Of a stretch of DNA of 64,000 nt, positions 42,938 through 52,086 are shown piece by piece. The notes beneath the pieces were generated by a model that saw only the letters and a list, made by a program, of their open reading frames with translations, had not been told where the DNA came from and did not search any database. The translations under genes were made by a program, and so were the position numbers. The DNA is from CAINDZ01 sp041908585 (GTDB taxonomy: Bacteria > Krumholzibacteriota > Krumholzibacteriia > LZORAL124-64-63), in the NCBI GenBank assembly GCA_041908585.1, contig JAYRFB010000236.1, positions 1-64,000 on the forward strand. Reading direction: 5' to 3'. Positions within the stretch are counted from its first letter, which is position 1, and every line of letters begins with the position of its first letter.

Positions 42938-44502
42938 CAGTTGAACCCCGGCGTCACGCCCAGCACGCGGAACCACGTGAAGCCCGCGACGATGAGCAGC
43001 AGCGTGCCGACCGTGGTCATGATCAAACCGTACTTCAGGCTCTCGAGGACCGAGTACTGCCCGGTCGCGAACAGGATCACGTTCGGCTTGGCGTTGATCG
43101 GCAGCGAAATGACCCAGTCGATGGTGAAGGCCGACGGCAGCGCCAGCCAGAGCGGGTCGAAGCCCAGGTTCTGCGCGATCGCGATCACGAAGGGGATAAA
43201 GATCAACGTGCGCATCGTCTTGCTGGTGAAGAACAGGTGGCTGAACATGTTCACGGCGATGACGATGCAGTAGACGACCCAGAAGTTGACGCCGGGCCTG
43301 ATGTCCATGGCCGCGAAGAGCTGTCCGACCAGCCAGCGCGCGGCCCCGGTGTCGTTCAGCGCCAGGCCGCCAGCGTAGGCGCCGCAGGAGAACAGCATCA
43401 GGTGCCACGGGATGTCGGCTTCGTTCCACTTCAGCAGGCCGAGCCGGGGCGCCAGCGCGATGATGCCGCCCAGGAACGCCGCCATGACGGCCGAGACCTC
43501 GAAGCCGAACATCGACATGTGCAGCTTGTCGGTCACCCACAGCAGGACGACCACGCCGAAGATCGACGCGGCCTTCTTCTCGGCGCCGGTGACCGGACCC
43601 ATCTCGTGCAGCTTGGCCTGCATGCGCTCGATGCCGCCCTCGACCACCGGCTGACGGTGCTCCGGCTTCACGGGGAAGACGAAACGCGGCCCGATCCACC
43701 AGCTGATCAGCGCGGCGACGAGCACCACGGGCAGCGCGGCGAAAAGCCAGTCGGTGTAGTAGACGCGCGAGCCGCCCATCGAGAGGATGAATGCCACGGC
43801 GATCAGGTTGGCGTTCGAGCCCGTCATGTAGCCGCTGGACCCGAAGTTGATGCCTTGCAGGTTCTGCAGGAACAGGTTGCGCCCGAAGTTGTTCGGTTCG
43901 CGGTTGCTGGCGCCGTAGATGCTGGCCACGACCAGCATGATCGGCAGCAGGATGGCCGCGCGCGCCGCCGTGGCCGGGATGAAGGCCGCCAGGAAGATGT
44001 TCAGCGCGAAGAACGCCAGCAGGATCCACTTCGCGCTGCGCCCGAAGCGCACGATCATGGCCAGGGCGATGCGCTTGGCGAGGTTCGTCTTGACGAGCAT
44101 CGACGAGAGGATGAACGCCAGCACGTTCAGCCAGATCACGCCGTAGCCGAGGACGCCCAGCACCTGTTCCTCGGGCCAGCCGTTGCAGAAGACCAGCAGC
44201 GCCATGAGCACCAGGCTCGTGACGTAGGTGGGCATGGGCTCGGTGACCCACCAGACCAGCGCCGCCGCGAAGCAGGCGATCACGGCCTGGCCCGCCGTGG
44301 TGAGCCCGGCCGGCGTCGGCATGTAGTACAGCGCCAGGAACACGGCGACGCCGACCGGGAAGCCCAGGTAGCGCATCCACTGCTGGCCGGCGGTGGCCTT
44401 CTTCTCCGGGATCTCGCTCAGCTTGTTGCGCGAGAGGTCCAGGAGCTCGTCGATCCCGCCGGTGGCCGTCCCGCGCGGGGCGGCGACGCTGTCGGCGCTC
44501 AT
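42937..44502 (-). CDS. SLC13/DASS-family sodium-coupled anion transporter
   Basis: 521 residues, about 12 hydrophobic segments. DASS landmarks: WWVTEPMPTYVTSLVLMALLVF, NIFLAAFIPATAARAAILLPIM, GYMTGSNANLIAVAFIL (SNxN-type motif), IPWHLMLFSCGAYAGGLAL and the C-terminal SLPINAKPNVILFATGQYS. Members import dicarboxylates, citrate, sulfate or phosphate with sodium; the substrate cannot be fixed from sequence. An extra cytoplasmic N-terminus of about 40 residues is present. The CYTH gene ends 8 bases upstream in the same direction. Confidence 0.88.
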   Translation of the reverse strand: MSADSVAAPRGTATGGIDELLDLSRNKLSEIPEKKATAGQQWMRYLGFPVGVAVFLALYYMPTPAGLTTAGQAVIACFAAALVWWVTEPMPTYVTSLVLMALLVFCNGWPEEQVLGVLGYGVIWLNVLAFILSSMLVKTNLAKRIALAMIVRFGRSAKWILLAFFALNIFLAAFIPATAARAAILLPIMLVVASIYGASNREPNNFGRNLFLQNLQGINFGSSGYMTGSNANLIAVAFILSMGGSRVYYTDWLFAALPVVLVAALISWWIGPRFVFPVKPEHRQPVVEGGIERMQAKLHEMGPVTGAEKKAASIFGVVVLLWVTDKLHMSMFGFEVSAVMAAFLGGIIALAPRLGLLKWNEADIPWHLMLFSCGAYAGGLALNDTGAARWLVGQLFAAMDIRPGVNFWVVYCIVIAVNMFSHLFFTSKTMRTLIFIPFVIAIAQNLGFDPLWLALPSAFTIDWVISLPINAKPNVILFATGQYSVLESLKYGLIMTTVGTLLLIVAGFTWFRVLGVTPGFN

Positions 44503-44509
44503 GCGGCTC

Positions 44510-44971
44510 CTACCACGTCGAGAACGGCCTGGCGATCAGGTTGCTGTTGAAGTAGCGCGGATCGCCCGTCACCTCGTCGCCCACCCACTCCGGCTTGTCC
44601 ACCGCCTGGTCCTCGGATTGCAGCTCGCACTCGGCCACGGTCAGGCCCTGGTTCGCGCCATGAAACTCGTCGATCTCCCAGACCAGGCCGCCGTGCGGCA
44701 CCTTGTAGCGCGTCTTCTCGACCAGCGGCTGCTCGCACATCGCCAGCAGTTGCCTGGCGTCGTCCAGGGGGATCTCGTACTCGAACTCGGCGCGCGTGGC
44801 GCCCACGGTCACACCCTTGATGGTCAGCGCGGCCTTGTCGCCCATGGTGCGCACGCGGACCACGCGCTCCTTGGCGGAGTTGAGGTAGCCCTGGCGGAAG
44901 AGGGTCCCCGGCGCCAGCGCCTTGTAGGCATCGCTGCGGACCAGGTACTTGCGCTCGATCTCCTTGCCCAT
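44510..44971 (-). CDS. CYTH-domain (triphosphate tunnel) protein
   Basis: 153 residues from the ATG at 44971 (GGAGAC upstream). Signature MGKEIERKYLV (ExExK at 4-8), RVRTMGDKAALTIKG, RAEFEYEIPL, KTRYKVPHGGLVWEIDEFHG, LTVAECELQSED: the alternating acidic and basic residues of the triphosphate tunnel. Single-domain bacterial CYTH proteins are mostly inorganic triphosphatases. First gene of a unit with the SLC13 transporter and its partner. Confidence 0.92.
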   Translation of the reverse strand: MGKEIERKYLVRSDAYKALAPGTLFRQGYLNSAKERVVRVRTMGDKAALTIKGVTVGATRAEFEYEIPLDDARQLLAMCEQPLVEKTRYKVPHGGLVWEIDEFHGANQGLTVAECELQSEDQAVDKPEWVGDEVTGDPRYFNSNLIARPFSTW

Positions 44972-45238
44972 GCCGTCTCCTGGGGTCAGGCCCGCCGGCG
45001 GCGCGCAGGCAATCGGTTCGCGGAAGCGGCAACCCGCCCGGGCGCCACCGGTCGGCTGCAATGGCCGTGCCCCAGGCCCCCTCCGCTGCAATCGACGGGT
45101 TGACAACGGGTTCCGAATGGTCCATGGTGCGCCGGGCACGGAGGCGGCGAAATTTCGCCAGCGAGACCGGCGAACGGTCGCCAGGTGGAAGATCGAGCGC
45201 GGGCCCGACGTCGGGCACCGCGGGGGCGGGTGACAGCC

Positions 45239-46156
45239 ATGAACAGCCGGACCAGACGATGGGCCGTCGTTGCGATCGTGCTCGCGGTCGCCGCGGCCAG
45301 CGCAATCGTCCACGAGGGCCTGCTGGACATCCGCCGCGGGGAGGCGGCCCGCGCGCCGGCCGCGTCGCCGCCGCACGGCGCCGGCGACGACCGCGCGGTG
45401 GTGCGTATCGGCGTCGTCTCACGCTTCGCGCCCAACCTCATCTACGCGGGCTACCAGCCGCTCATCGACTACCTCAACGCCCATGGCCGGCGGCGCTACG
45501 AACTGCGCCCCAGCCGCGACTACCGCGACGCCGTGGAGCGGCTGCGGCGCGGCGAAGTGGCCGCTTCCTTCCTCGGCGCCTGGATCCTGCGCAGCCTCGG
45601 CCCCGCCAGTGGGCTGGAGCCGCTGCTGGGCCCGCTGAACCCGGACGGACGCAGCCGCTTTCACGATGTGCTGATCGTGCCGCGAGGTTCGGACATCCGC
45701 GGCGTCGTCGACCTGGCCGGGCGGCGCGTGGCGCTGCCCTCGGCCGATTCCTGGGCCGGCAACTGGCTGCAGACGACCGCCCTGCCCGCGGCGGGCCTGG
45801 ACGTCGCCGACCTCGATACGATCCGGCACTTCGACCACCACCAGACCGTGGTCTGGCGGGTGCTGCACGGCGAGTTCGACGCCGGCGTGGTCAAGGAGTC
45901 CGTGGCCGCGCGCTACGGAGCGGAGGGACTGCGCGTGGCGGCGCGGTCCGAGCCCATCCCCGGCCCGCCTCTGGTGGTCCGCGCGGGCGATCGCGATCCC
46001 GCGCTGGCGGAAATCCGTGCGCTGCTGCTGGCGCTGAGGCCCGATGATGCGACCGACGCCGAGGTCCTGGCCGGCTGGACTCTGGAGTTCGCCGGCGGCT
46101 TCGGCCCGGTCCACTGGGGGGACTTCGCGGCCACGCCGCCGGAGGCCCGGCCGTGA
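45239..46156 (+). CDS. PhnD-like binding protein, sensor partner of a kinase
   Basis: 305 residues from the ATG at 45239. One N-terminal helix (6-24), which is either an uncleaved anchor or a signal peptide, then a PhnD-type fold: VRIGVVSRFAPNLIYAGYQPLIDYLN, YRDAVERLRRGEVAASFLGAWIL, DVLIVPRGSDIRGVVDLAGRRVALPSADSWAGNW, HHQTVVWRVLHGEFDAGVVKESVA. No ABC permease or ATPase gene follows; instead a histidine kinase overlaps its stop by 4 bases (GTGA). It probably delivers the ligand signal to the kinase. It is divergent from the CYTH gene. Confidence 0.8.
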   Translation: MNSRTRRWAVVAIVLAVAAASAIVHEGLLDIRRGEAARAPAASPPHGAGDDRAVVRIGVVSRFAPNLIYAGYQPLIDYLNAHGRRRYELRPSRDYRDAVERLRRGEVAASFLGAWILRSLGPASGLEPLLGPLNPDGRSRFHDVLIVPRGSDIRGVVDLAGRRVALPSADSWAGNWLQTTALPAAGLDVADLDTIRHFDHHQTVVWRVLHGEFDAGVVKESVAARYGAEGLRVAARSEPIPGPPLVVRAGDRDPALAEIRALLLALRPDDATDAEVLAGWTLEFAGGFGPVHWGDFAATPPEARP

Positions 46157-47643
46157 CCCCCCAAGCCCCCGCGCCGGCCAGCCTGCGCACGCGAATCATG
46201 GTCACGGTCGGCGCCATCGTGGTGCTGATCACGATGCTCCTGTCGTGGGGCCTGCTCTACAGCTGGCGCGAGACGCTGGTCGCGCGCGAGGAGAGCCATG
46301 CCGTCGCGGTCAGCCGCGCCTTCTCGGTGGCGGTGATCGACGCCATGGTCTTCGCCGAGATGGACCTGCACCGCTCCGAGGGTTTCCTCGACAACTACGT
46401 CACGCTGTTCATGGCGATGGATCCCCGCCTGCGGTCGCTCACGATCCTTGATCCCGGCGGGCGCATCGTCGCCCGCAGCTGGGAGCGCGCGGAAGCGCCC
46501 TGGGTCTCGGGCGACCGCGACGCGCTCATCGCGACGACCGCGCCCCGCACGCTGATCGCCGAGCAGGACGACGGCCACTGGGTCCTGGAAACCGTGCTGC
46601 CGATGACCACCGGCGGCCGCCGCTGGGGCACGCTGGTGCTGGGGCTGGAGGCCGATTCCATCCGTGCTTCCATCAACCGCAGCTTCGTGCTGCTGGCGCT
46701 GCTGACTGCGGCCGTCGCCTCGATCATGCTGCTGCTGCTGTGGCTGATGCTCGGCCGGTTGCTGGGTTCGCTGCGTTCCCTGGTGCACGCCATGGACGCG
46801 GTGGCCGCCGACGGCGCCGCGGCGCCGGCGCTGCCGCCGCGCGCGGACGAGATCGGCGTCCTCTACCGCCACTTCGATCACATGCAGAAGCGGCTGGAGG
46901 AGTCGCAGCGCGAACTGATCGGCGCCCAGGAACAGGTGTGGCACGCCGAGCGGCTGGCGGCCGTCGGCCGGCTGGCCTCGGGCATCGCCCACGAGATCAA
47001 CAACCCCGTCAACGGCATCCGCAACTGCGTGTACGCCATCCGCAACGACCTGGACAACCGCGAGCAGACCCGCGAGTACTTGGCGATGATGGACGAGGGC
47101 CTGTCGCACGTGGCGGACGTCGTGCAGAAACTGTTGGACTTCGCGCGCAAGCAGCAGCCCGGGCGGCAGCCCATGCGCATCAACGACGCCGTCGGCGCCG
47201 TGGCGCGCCTGGTTTCGTTCGATCTCGAGCGCAAGGGCGCGCGGCTGGACCTTGAGCTGGCGCCGGCGCTGCCGCCGGTGCAGGCCGACCCGCAGCTGAT
47301 CCGCGAGGTCTGCATGAACCTGCTGCTGAACGCGGTGGACGCGGTCGAGGCCGGCGGGCGGATCCGCGTGGCAACGCGCGCGGCGGGTCCGGCGCAGGTG
47401 GTCCTGGAGGTCGCGGACGACGGCCGGGGCATCCCGGCCGACATGCTCGGGCGCATCTTCGATCCCTTCTTCACCACCAAGCGCACCGGCGAGGGCACCG
47501 GTCTGGGCCTGTCCATCTGCCTTGGCATTGTGCAGGCGCACGGCGGCTCCATCCGCGTGGCCAGCGAACCCGGCCACGGCGCCACCTTCACCATCCTGCT
47601 GCCGGTCGACAACGCCGGTGACGAGGCGGGGAGCGAGACATGA
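46153..47643 (+). CDS. NtrB-type membrane histidine kinase
   Basis: 496 residues, GTG start overlapping the PhnD-like gene. A helix at about 15-38, a periplasmic domain of about 135 residues, a helix at about 175-200, a HAMP-like linker, then HisKA with the phospho-acceptor H280 (GIAHEINNPVNGIRN). The ATP-binding domain has N box NLLLNAVDAV, G1 DDGRGIP, F FDPFFTTK and G2 GTGLGLSI. A full sensor kinase. The next gene, overlapping by 4 bases, is its regulator. Confidence 0.95.
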   Translation: MTPQAPAPASLRTRIMVTVGAIVVLITMLLSWGLLYSWRETLVAREESHAVAVSRAFSVAVIDAMVFAEMDLHRSEGFLDNYVTLFMAMDPRLRSLTILDPGGRIVARSWERAEAPWVSGDRDALIATTAPRTLIAEQDDGHWVLETVLPMTTGGRRWGTLVLGLEADSIRASINRSFVLLALLTAAVASIMLLLLWLMLGRLLGSLRSLVHAMDAVAADGAAAPALPPRADEIGVLYRHFDHMQKRLEESQRELIGAQEQVWHAERLAAVGRLASGIAHEINNPVNGIRNCVYAIRNDLDNREQTREYLAMMDEGLSHVADVVQKLLDFARKQQPGRQPMRINDAVGAVARLVSFDLERKGARLDLELAPALPPVQADPQLIREVCMNLLLNAVDAVEAGGRIRVATRAAGPAQVVLEVADDGRGIPADMLGRIFDPFFTTKRTGEGTGLGLSICLGIVQAHGGSIRVASEPGHGATFTILLPVDNAGDEAGSET

Positions 47644-48980
47644 GGATTCTGCTGGTCGAGGACGAGCGCATGACGCGCGTGGCGCTGACCGGGACGCTGC
47701 GCAAGGCCGGCTACGAGGTCACGCCCTGCGCCGACGGCGACGCCGGGCTGGCGGCGCTCAACGCCGGAGCGTTCGACATCGTGCTGACGGACCTGAGCCT
47801 GCCGGGCGCCGACGGACTGGCCATCCTGGCACGCGCGAAGCAGACCAGCCCCGACACCAAGGTGGTGATCATGACCGCCTACGCGTCGACGGAGACGGCG
47901 GTGGCGGCGCTGCGCCAGGGCGCCTATGACTACCTGACCAAGCCGTTCCAGCCGGAGGACCTGCTCAACCGCGTCGGCCACCTGGCGCGGCTGCGCACGG
48001 TCGAACTGGAGAACCGCGCGCTGAAGCGACACCTGACCGGACTGGCCGAGCGGCCGATCATCGGCGGTTCGCGCGCCATGGAACAGGTGCGACGCACGAT
48101 CGAGACCATCGCCCCGGGCGACCACACGGTGCTGATCCTGGGCGCCAGCGGCACCGGCAAGGAACTGGCCGCGCGCGCGATCCACGACCGCTCCGCGCGG
48201 GCCGCAGGCCCGTTCGTGGCCATCAACTGCGCTGCCATCCCCGAGACGCTACTGGAGAGCGAGCTGTTCGGCCACCGCCGCGGCGCCTTCACCGGCGCCG
48301 AACGCGACCACGCCGGCTACTTCGCGCGCGCGCAGGGCGGGACGCTGTTCATCGACGACATCGACGACCTGCCGCTGGGCATCCAGGTCAAGCTGCTGCG
48401 CGTGATCCAGGAGCGCGAGATCGAGCCGGTGGGCGCCGGGCGGTCCGTGACGATCGATATCCGTCTGATCACCGCCACGAAGGCGGATCTGGCGCGGCTT
48501 GTTGCCGAGCGTCGCTTCCGCGAGGACCTCTACTACCGCCTGAACGTGATCCCGCTGCGGCTGCCCGAGCTGCGCGAGCGCCGGGAGGACATCCCGGCGC
48601 TGGTGGAGCATTTCGTGGGCCGGCGCGGCCGTGTCGACGACCTCCTGCTGGACCGGGAGCGCTTCGCCGTGCTGATGGCCCACGACTGGCCGGGCAACGT
48701 GCGCGAACTGGAGAACGTGGTCGAGCGCATGCTGGCGCTGCCCGGCATTCCGGTGCACGAGCTGTTCGACGCCCCCCTGCGGCGGCCCGCCGGCGCTCCC
48801 GTCGGCGCCACCCTGGACGGCGGCGTCGAATTGCCCAGCTACGTGACGTACATGCAGGATTGCGAGGACCGGCTCCTGCGGGACGTGATGGTCCGCTCGG
48901 GCGGCAACATCTCGGCCGCGGCGAAGCTGCTGGGGCTCCCGCGCTCGACGCTGCGCAGCAAGCTGGAGAAGCGCGGCTGA
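47640..48980 (+). CDS. NtrC-family sigma-54-dependent response regulator
   Basis: 446 residues. Receiver with D51 (IVLTDLSLPG) and K101; AAA domain with Walker A GASGTGKE (168-175), GAFTGA loop (215-220) and Walker B-like GGTLFIDDIDDLP (the usual DE is DD); Fis-type helix-turn-helix at the C-terminus (GGNISAAAKLLGLPRSTLRSKLEK). An intact GAFTGA loop means it should activate sigma-54 promoters when phosphorylated by the kinase upstream. I did not find a convincing -24/-12 promoter in the window, so its targets may lie elsewhere. Confidence 0.95.
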   Translation: MRILLVEDERMTRVALTGTLRKAGYEVTPCADGDAGLAALNAGAFDIVLTDLSLPGADGLAILARAKQTSPDTKVVIMTAYASTETAVAALRQGAYDYLTKPFQPEDLLNRVGHLARLRTVELENRALKRHLTGLAERPIIGGSRAMEQVRRTIETIAPGDHTVLILGASGTGKELAARAIHDRSARAAGPFVAINCAAIPETLLESELFGHRRGAFTGAERDHAGYFARAQGGTLFIDDIDDLPLGIQVKLLRVIQEREIEPVGAGRSVTIDIRLITATKADLARLVAERRFREDLYYRLNVIPLRLPELRERREDIPALVEHFVGRRGRVDDLLLDRERFAVLMAHDWPGNVRELENVVERMLALPGIPVHELFDAPLRRPAGAPVGATLDGGVELPSYVTYMQDCEDRLLRDVMVRSGGNISAAAKLLGLPRSTLRSKLEKRG

Positions 48981-49018
48981 GCGCCGGGGCGCGGCCGGAT
49001 CCGGCGGATCGGCTATGA

Positions 49019-49036
49019 TATAAGTCGGGGCTTATA
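49019..49036. promoter_or_regulatory. TATAAG-N6-CTTATA dyad in an AT-rich pocket
   Basis: Perfect 6-bp arms around TCGGGG, in the short gap after the response regulator and 134 bases before the next ATG. Probably an operator or promoter region of the CYTH-like gene. Confidence 0.35.
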
Positions 49037-49169
49037 GATATGACTGAAACGATTGATTGGACGTTCTGCCTGGGGCGCCGATATCGTGGCGGGGTGCGCC
49101 AGAATCGCCTACGCGCACACGCCGCCCTTTACATGACCGGACCCGCCCGCAACCGCAAGGAGCCCGCTG

Positions 49170-49808
49170 ATGAACGACGTCTTCGCGAAGAACCGCGCCA
49201 CGTCGGCTGACGAGGCCGCGAAGATCACGCCGCGCGCCGAGTTCCGCGTCTTCGGCCAAGGGGTCATCGAGACGGTTCGCGCGCACATGTACAACGGCAA
49301 GACGGTGCTTTACCAGGCGCGCCGCATGCCGGTGGAGACCTATTTCCTCTCGGTCAACACCGACGAGGCGAACGTGAAGGTCCGCGACGGCCTGCTGGAC
49401 ATCAAGACGAAGGTGGGCGAGACGCCCGATGGCTACGAGATCTTCCAGCCGCGCGGCAAGTTCCAGTTCCCGGTGCCGGCGGCCGAACTGGCGAAGATCC
49501 TCGGACACCTGAAGGTGGCGATGACGCTGGACCGCGAGATGTACGAGATCGACGCCTTCATCGCGCTGGCGCGCCGCCACCCCGAGATGCGCGTGGTGTC
49601 GGTTGAGAAGATGCGCTACGGCTTCACCGTCGACGGCATCATCTGCGAGTATGCGCAGGTGTGGTTCAACGGCGCCCTGCTGGAGACGGCCTGCGCCGAG
49701 AGCGAGAACTACGCGGGCATGAAGGACGTCATCGAAGGCCTGGGCATCGCCGCCATGCCGAACACGAACTACCTGCGCGCTGCGAAGCACGTCGTCGGAC
49801 TTTACTGA
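49170..49808 (+). CDS. CYTH-like protein of unknown function
   Basis: 212 residues from the ATG at 49170 (AAGGAG 7 bases upstream). The strand order AEFRVFGQG, ETYFLSVNTDEANVKVRDGLLDIKTKVG, IFQPRGKFQFPV, MRVVSVEKMRYGFTVDGIICEYAQVWFNG, LETACAESENY recalls a CYTH-type barrel (VKVRDGLLDIK, late ExA and ES motifs), but the classical ExExK start is not present. It may be a divergent phosphate-binding or inactive member. It directly precedes the SulP transporter gene (9 bases), suggesting a shared job. Confidence 0.5.
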   Translation: MNDVFAKNRATSADEAAKITPRAEFRVFGQGVIETVRAHMYNGKTVLYQARRMPVETYFLSVNTDEANVKVRDGLLDIKTKVGETPDGYEIFQPRGKFQFPVPAAELAKILGHLKVAMTLDREMYEIDAFIALARRHPEMRVVSVEKMRYGFTVDGIICEYAQVWFNGALLETACAESENYAGMKDVIEGLGIAAMPNTNYLRAAKHVVGLY

Positions 49809-49817
49809 GCGGTCGGC

Positions 49818-52064
49818 GTGGTCGCGACGCACCACCAGGACAAACGGCCCGTCGCGCGGGCGAGCGCGGCGGGCCGACGACTGCCGGCCCGCGGTGACGC
49901 GTGGGGCGGTCTGGCGGCGATGCTCGTCGCGCTGCCCGCCGCCATCGCCTTCGGCGTGTCGGTCTACACGGTGCTGGGGCCGGGCTTTGCCGGCCACGGC
50001 GCGCTGGCGGGCCTGGTCGGCGTCGCGCTGATGGGCATGGTCGCAGCCTGGCTCGGGGGCACCGAGCGACTGGTCAGCGCGCCGTGCGCGCCGGCGGCCG
50101 CCGTGCTCTCGGCGTTCGCGGCCCAGATGCTGCGCGATGGAGCAGAGCCGCGCGCGATCATCCTCTGCCTGCTCCTGGTCGGCGCGCTGGGCGGGCTGAT
50201 CCAGGTCGTGTTCGGGCTGGTCGGCCTCGGGCGTCTCATCCGTTACATCCCCTATCCCGTGGTCAGCGGCTACCTGACCGGCGTGGGGCTGATCATCATC
50301 GGCGCGCAGATCCCGGCGCTGCTGGGCGCGCCGGCCGACCTGGGCTGGCAACAGGCGCTGGCTGCGCCCGGAGCCTGGGACGCGCGCGCGCTGGTGGTCG
50401 CCGCCGCGACCATCGCCGGCGCCTGGCTGGGGCCGCGCCTGACGCGGCAGGTGCCGGGCACGGTGTTCGGCATCGCCGCGGGCATCGGCAGCTACTTCCT
50501 GCTGGCCCTCGGCGACGGCGCGCTGCTGACCCTGGCGGACAACCCGCTGCTGGTTGGGCCGCTGCAGGCCAGGGCCGCCGGCCTCCCGGTGCCCGAACCT
50601 GCGCAGTGGCGGGCGCTGGCGGCGCTGGACGGCGCGCAGGTGGCGGCCGTCCTGGGCAACGCGGTCATCCTGGCGGCGCTGCTCTCCATCGACACCCTGA
50701 AGACCTGCGTGGTGCTGGACAAGCTGACGCGCAGCCGCCACGACCCCGACCGCGAACTGCGCGGCCAGGGCGCGGCCAACCTGGCGACCGCGGCCTGCGG
50801 GGGCCTGGCCGGCGCCGGCACCATGGGCGCGACGCTGGTGGCCCTCAACAGCGGCGCCGCGACGCGGCGCGCCGGCCTGCTGGCGGGCGCATTCGCGCTG
50901 GTGGCGGCGGTGGCCGTGGGCTCGCTCATCGGCTGGATCCCGGTGGCCGCGCTGGCGGCGATCCTGGTGACGATCGGTGTGCGCATGATCGACCGCGAGG
51001 CGCTCGGCTATGCGCGCGCGCGGGCCACGTTCCTCGATTTCTGCGTCGTTCTGACGGTGGTGGCCGTGGCCATCGGCGTCGGGCTGATCATGGCGTCGGC
51101 GGTGGGCGTGGGCCTGGCGATGATCCTGTTCGTGCGCGAGCAGAGCGGCGGCTCGCCGGTGCGCCACAAGCTGGAACTGGACCGCACGTCGTCGACCTGG
51201 CACCGGCCGACGCGGGAAGTCGAGTACCTTGCCACGCGCGCGCCCGACTGCGTGGTGTTCGAGCTGCAGGGCGCCCTGTTCTTCGGCAACACCTACCGCC
51301 TGTACAATGACCTGGCGCGCGAGGCGGTCGCGCGGCGCTTCGTCATCATCGACTTCCGGCGCGTGCCGTCCATCGACGTGACGGCGATCGAGATACTCCT
51401 GCAGGTCCGCGCCGCCATCCGCGAGCGCGGCGCCACGCTGGTGCTCTGCGGCACCAGCGGTCGCTCGGGGCGCGCGCGCACGCTGTCGTACCTGGTCGAG
51501 CGGCTGGCCGCGGACCGGAACGGCGACGGCACGGTCGTGGTCCTGCCGGACCTGGACGGCGCCGTTGCGTGGGTGGAGAACCGCATCCTGGCCGACGCGG
51601 AAGTCGGCGCCGACGCCCACGCGCCGATTCCCGTCCACGATCTGGAGCTGTTCGCGGGCTATCGCGACGACACGCTGGCCGACCTGGAGCAGCTTCTTGA
51701 GATCCGCGCCTTCGCTGCCGGCAGCACGATCTATGAGCGCGGGTCCGACGGGGCGGAACTGTTCTGGGTGCGGCGCGGCGCGGTGAGCCTGCTGGCGACC
51801 GTCGGCGCGAAGCCCGAACGCCAGGTGGCCGGGTTCGGCCGCGGCGATTTCTTCGGCGCGCGGTCGTTCCTGGACCGCAAGCAGCGCCCGAGCCGCGCCG
51901 TGGCGATGGTCGACACCGAGGTCTACGTGCTGACGCGGACGGCCTTCGAGGAAATCGCGCGCTCGCACCGCACGCTGGCCCTGAACCTCGCCTGGGCGAT
52001 GGCGCGCGCGCTGGCCTCGCGCATGCGCCGCGCGGAAGAGCGCCTCGCCGCGCTCAGCGAGTAG
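49818..52064 (+). CDS. SulP-family transporter with STAS and cyclic-nucleotide-binding domains
   Basis: 748 residues, GTG start at 49818. Membrane part at about 30-445 with SulP features (AAMLVALPAAIAFGVSVY, YIPYPVVSGYLTGVGLIIIGAQIP, LSIDTLKTCVVLDKLT). STAS domain at about 465-580 (DCVVFELQGALFFGNTYRLYNDL, FVIIDFRRVPSIDVTAIEIL). C-terminal cNMP fold at about 605-740 (LLEIRAFAAGSTIYERGSDGAELFWVRRGAVSLLATVG, GDFFGARSFLD). SulP proteins carry sulfate, bicarbonate or dicarboxylates; the added cNMP domain suggests gating by a nucleotide. Convergent with the LysR gene. Confidence 0.93.
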   Translation: MVATHHQDKRPVARASAAGRRLPARGDAWGGLAAMLVALPAAIAFGVSVYTVLGPGFAGHGALAGLVGVALMGMVAAWLGGTERLVSAPCAPAAAVLSAFAAQMLRDGAEPRAIILCLLLVGALGGLIQVVFGLVGLGRLIRYIPYPVVSGYLTGVGLIIIGAQIPALLGAPADLGWQQALAAPGAWDARALVVAAATIAGAWLGPRLTRQVPGTVFGIAAGIGSYFLLALGDGALLTLADNPLLVGPLQARAAGLPVPEPAQWRALAALDGAQVAAVLGNAVILAALLSIDTLKTCVVLDKLTRSRHDPDRELRGQGAANLATAACGGLAGAGTMGATLVALNSGAATRRAGLLAGAFALVAAVAVGSLIGWIPVAALAAILVTIGVRMIDREALGYARARATFLDFCVVLTVVAVAIGVGLIMASAVGVGLAMILFVREQSGGSPVRHKLELDRTSSTWHRPTREVEYLATRAPDCVVFELQGALFFGNTYRLYNDLAREAVARRFVIIDFRRVPSIDVTAIEILLQVRAAIRERGATLVLCGTSGRSGRARTLSYLVERLAADRNGDGTVVVLPDLDGAVAWVENRILADAEVGADAHAPIPVHDLELFAGYRDDTLADLEQLLEIRAFAAGSTIYERGSDGAELFWVRRGAVSLLATVGAKPERQVAGFGRGDFFGARSFLDRKQRPSRAVAMVDTEVYVLTRTAFEEIARSHRTLALNLAWAMARALASRMRRAEERLAALSE

Positions 52065-52086
52065 CGCCGCCGAGCCAGGTGGCGGG

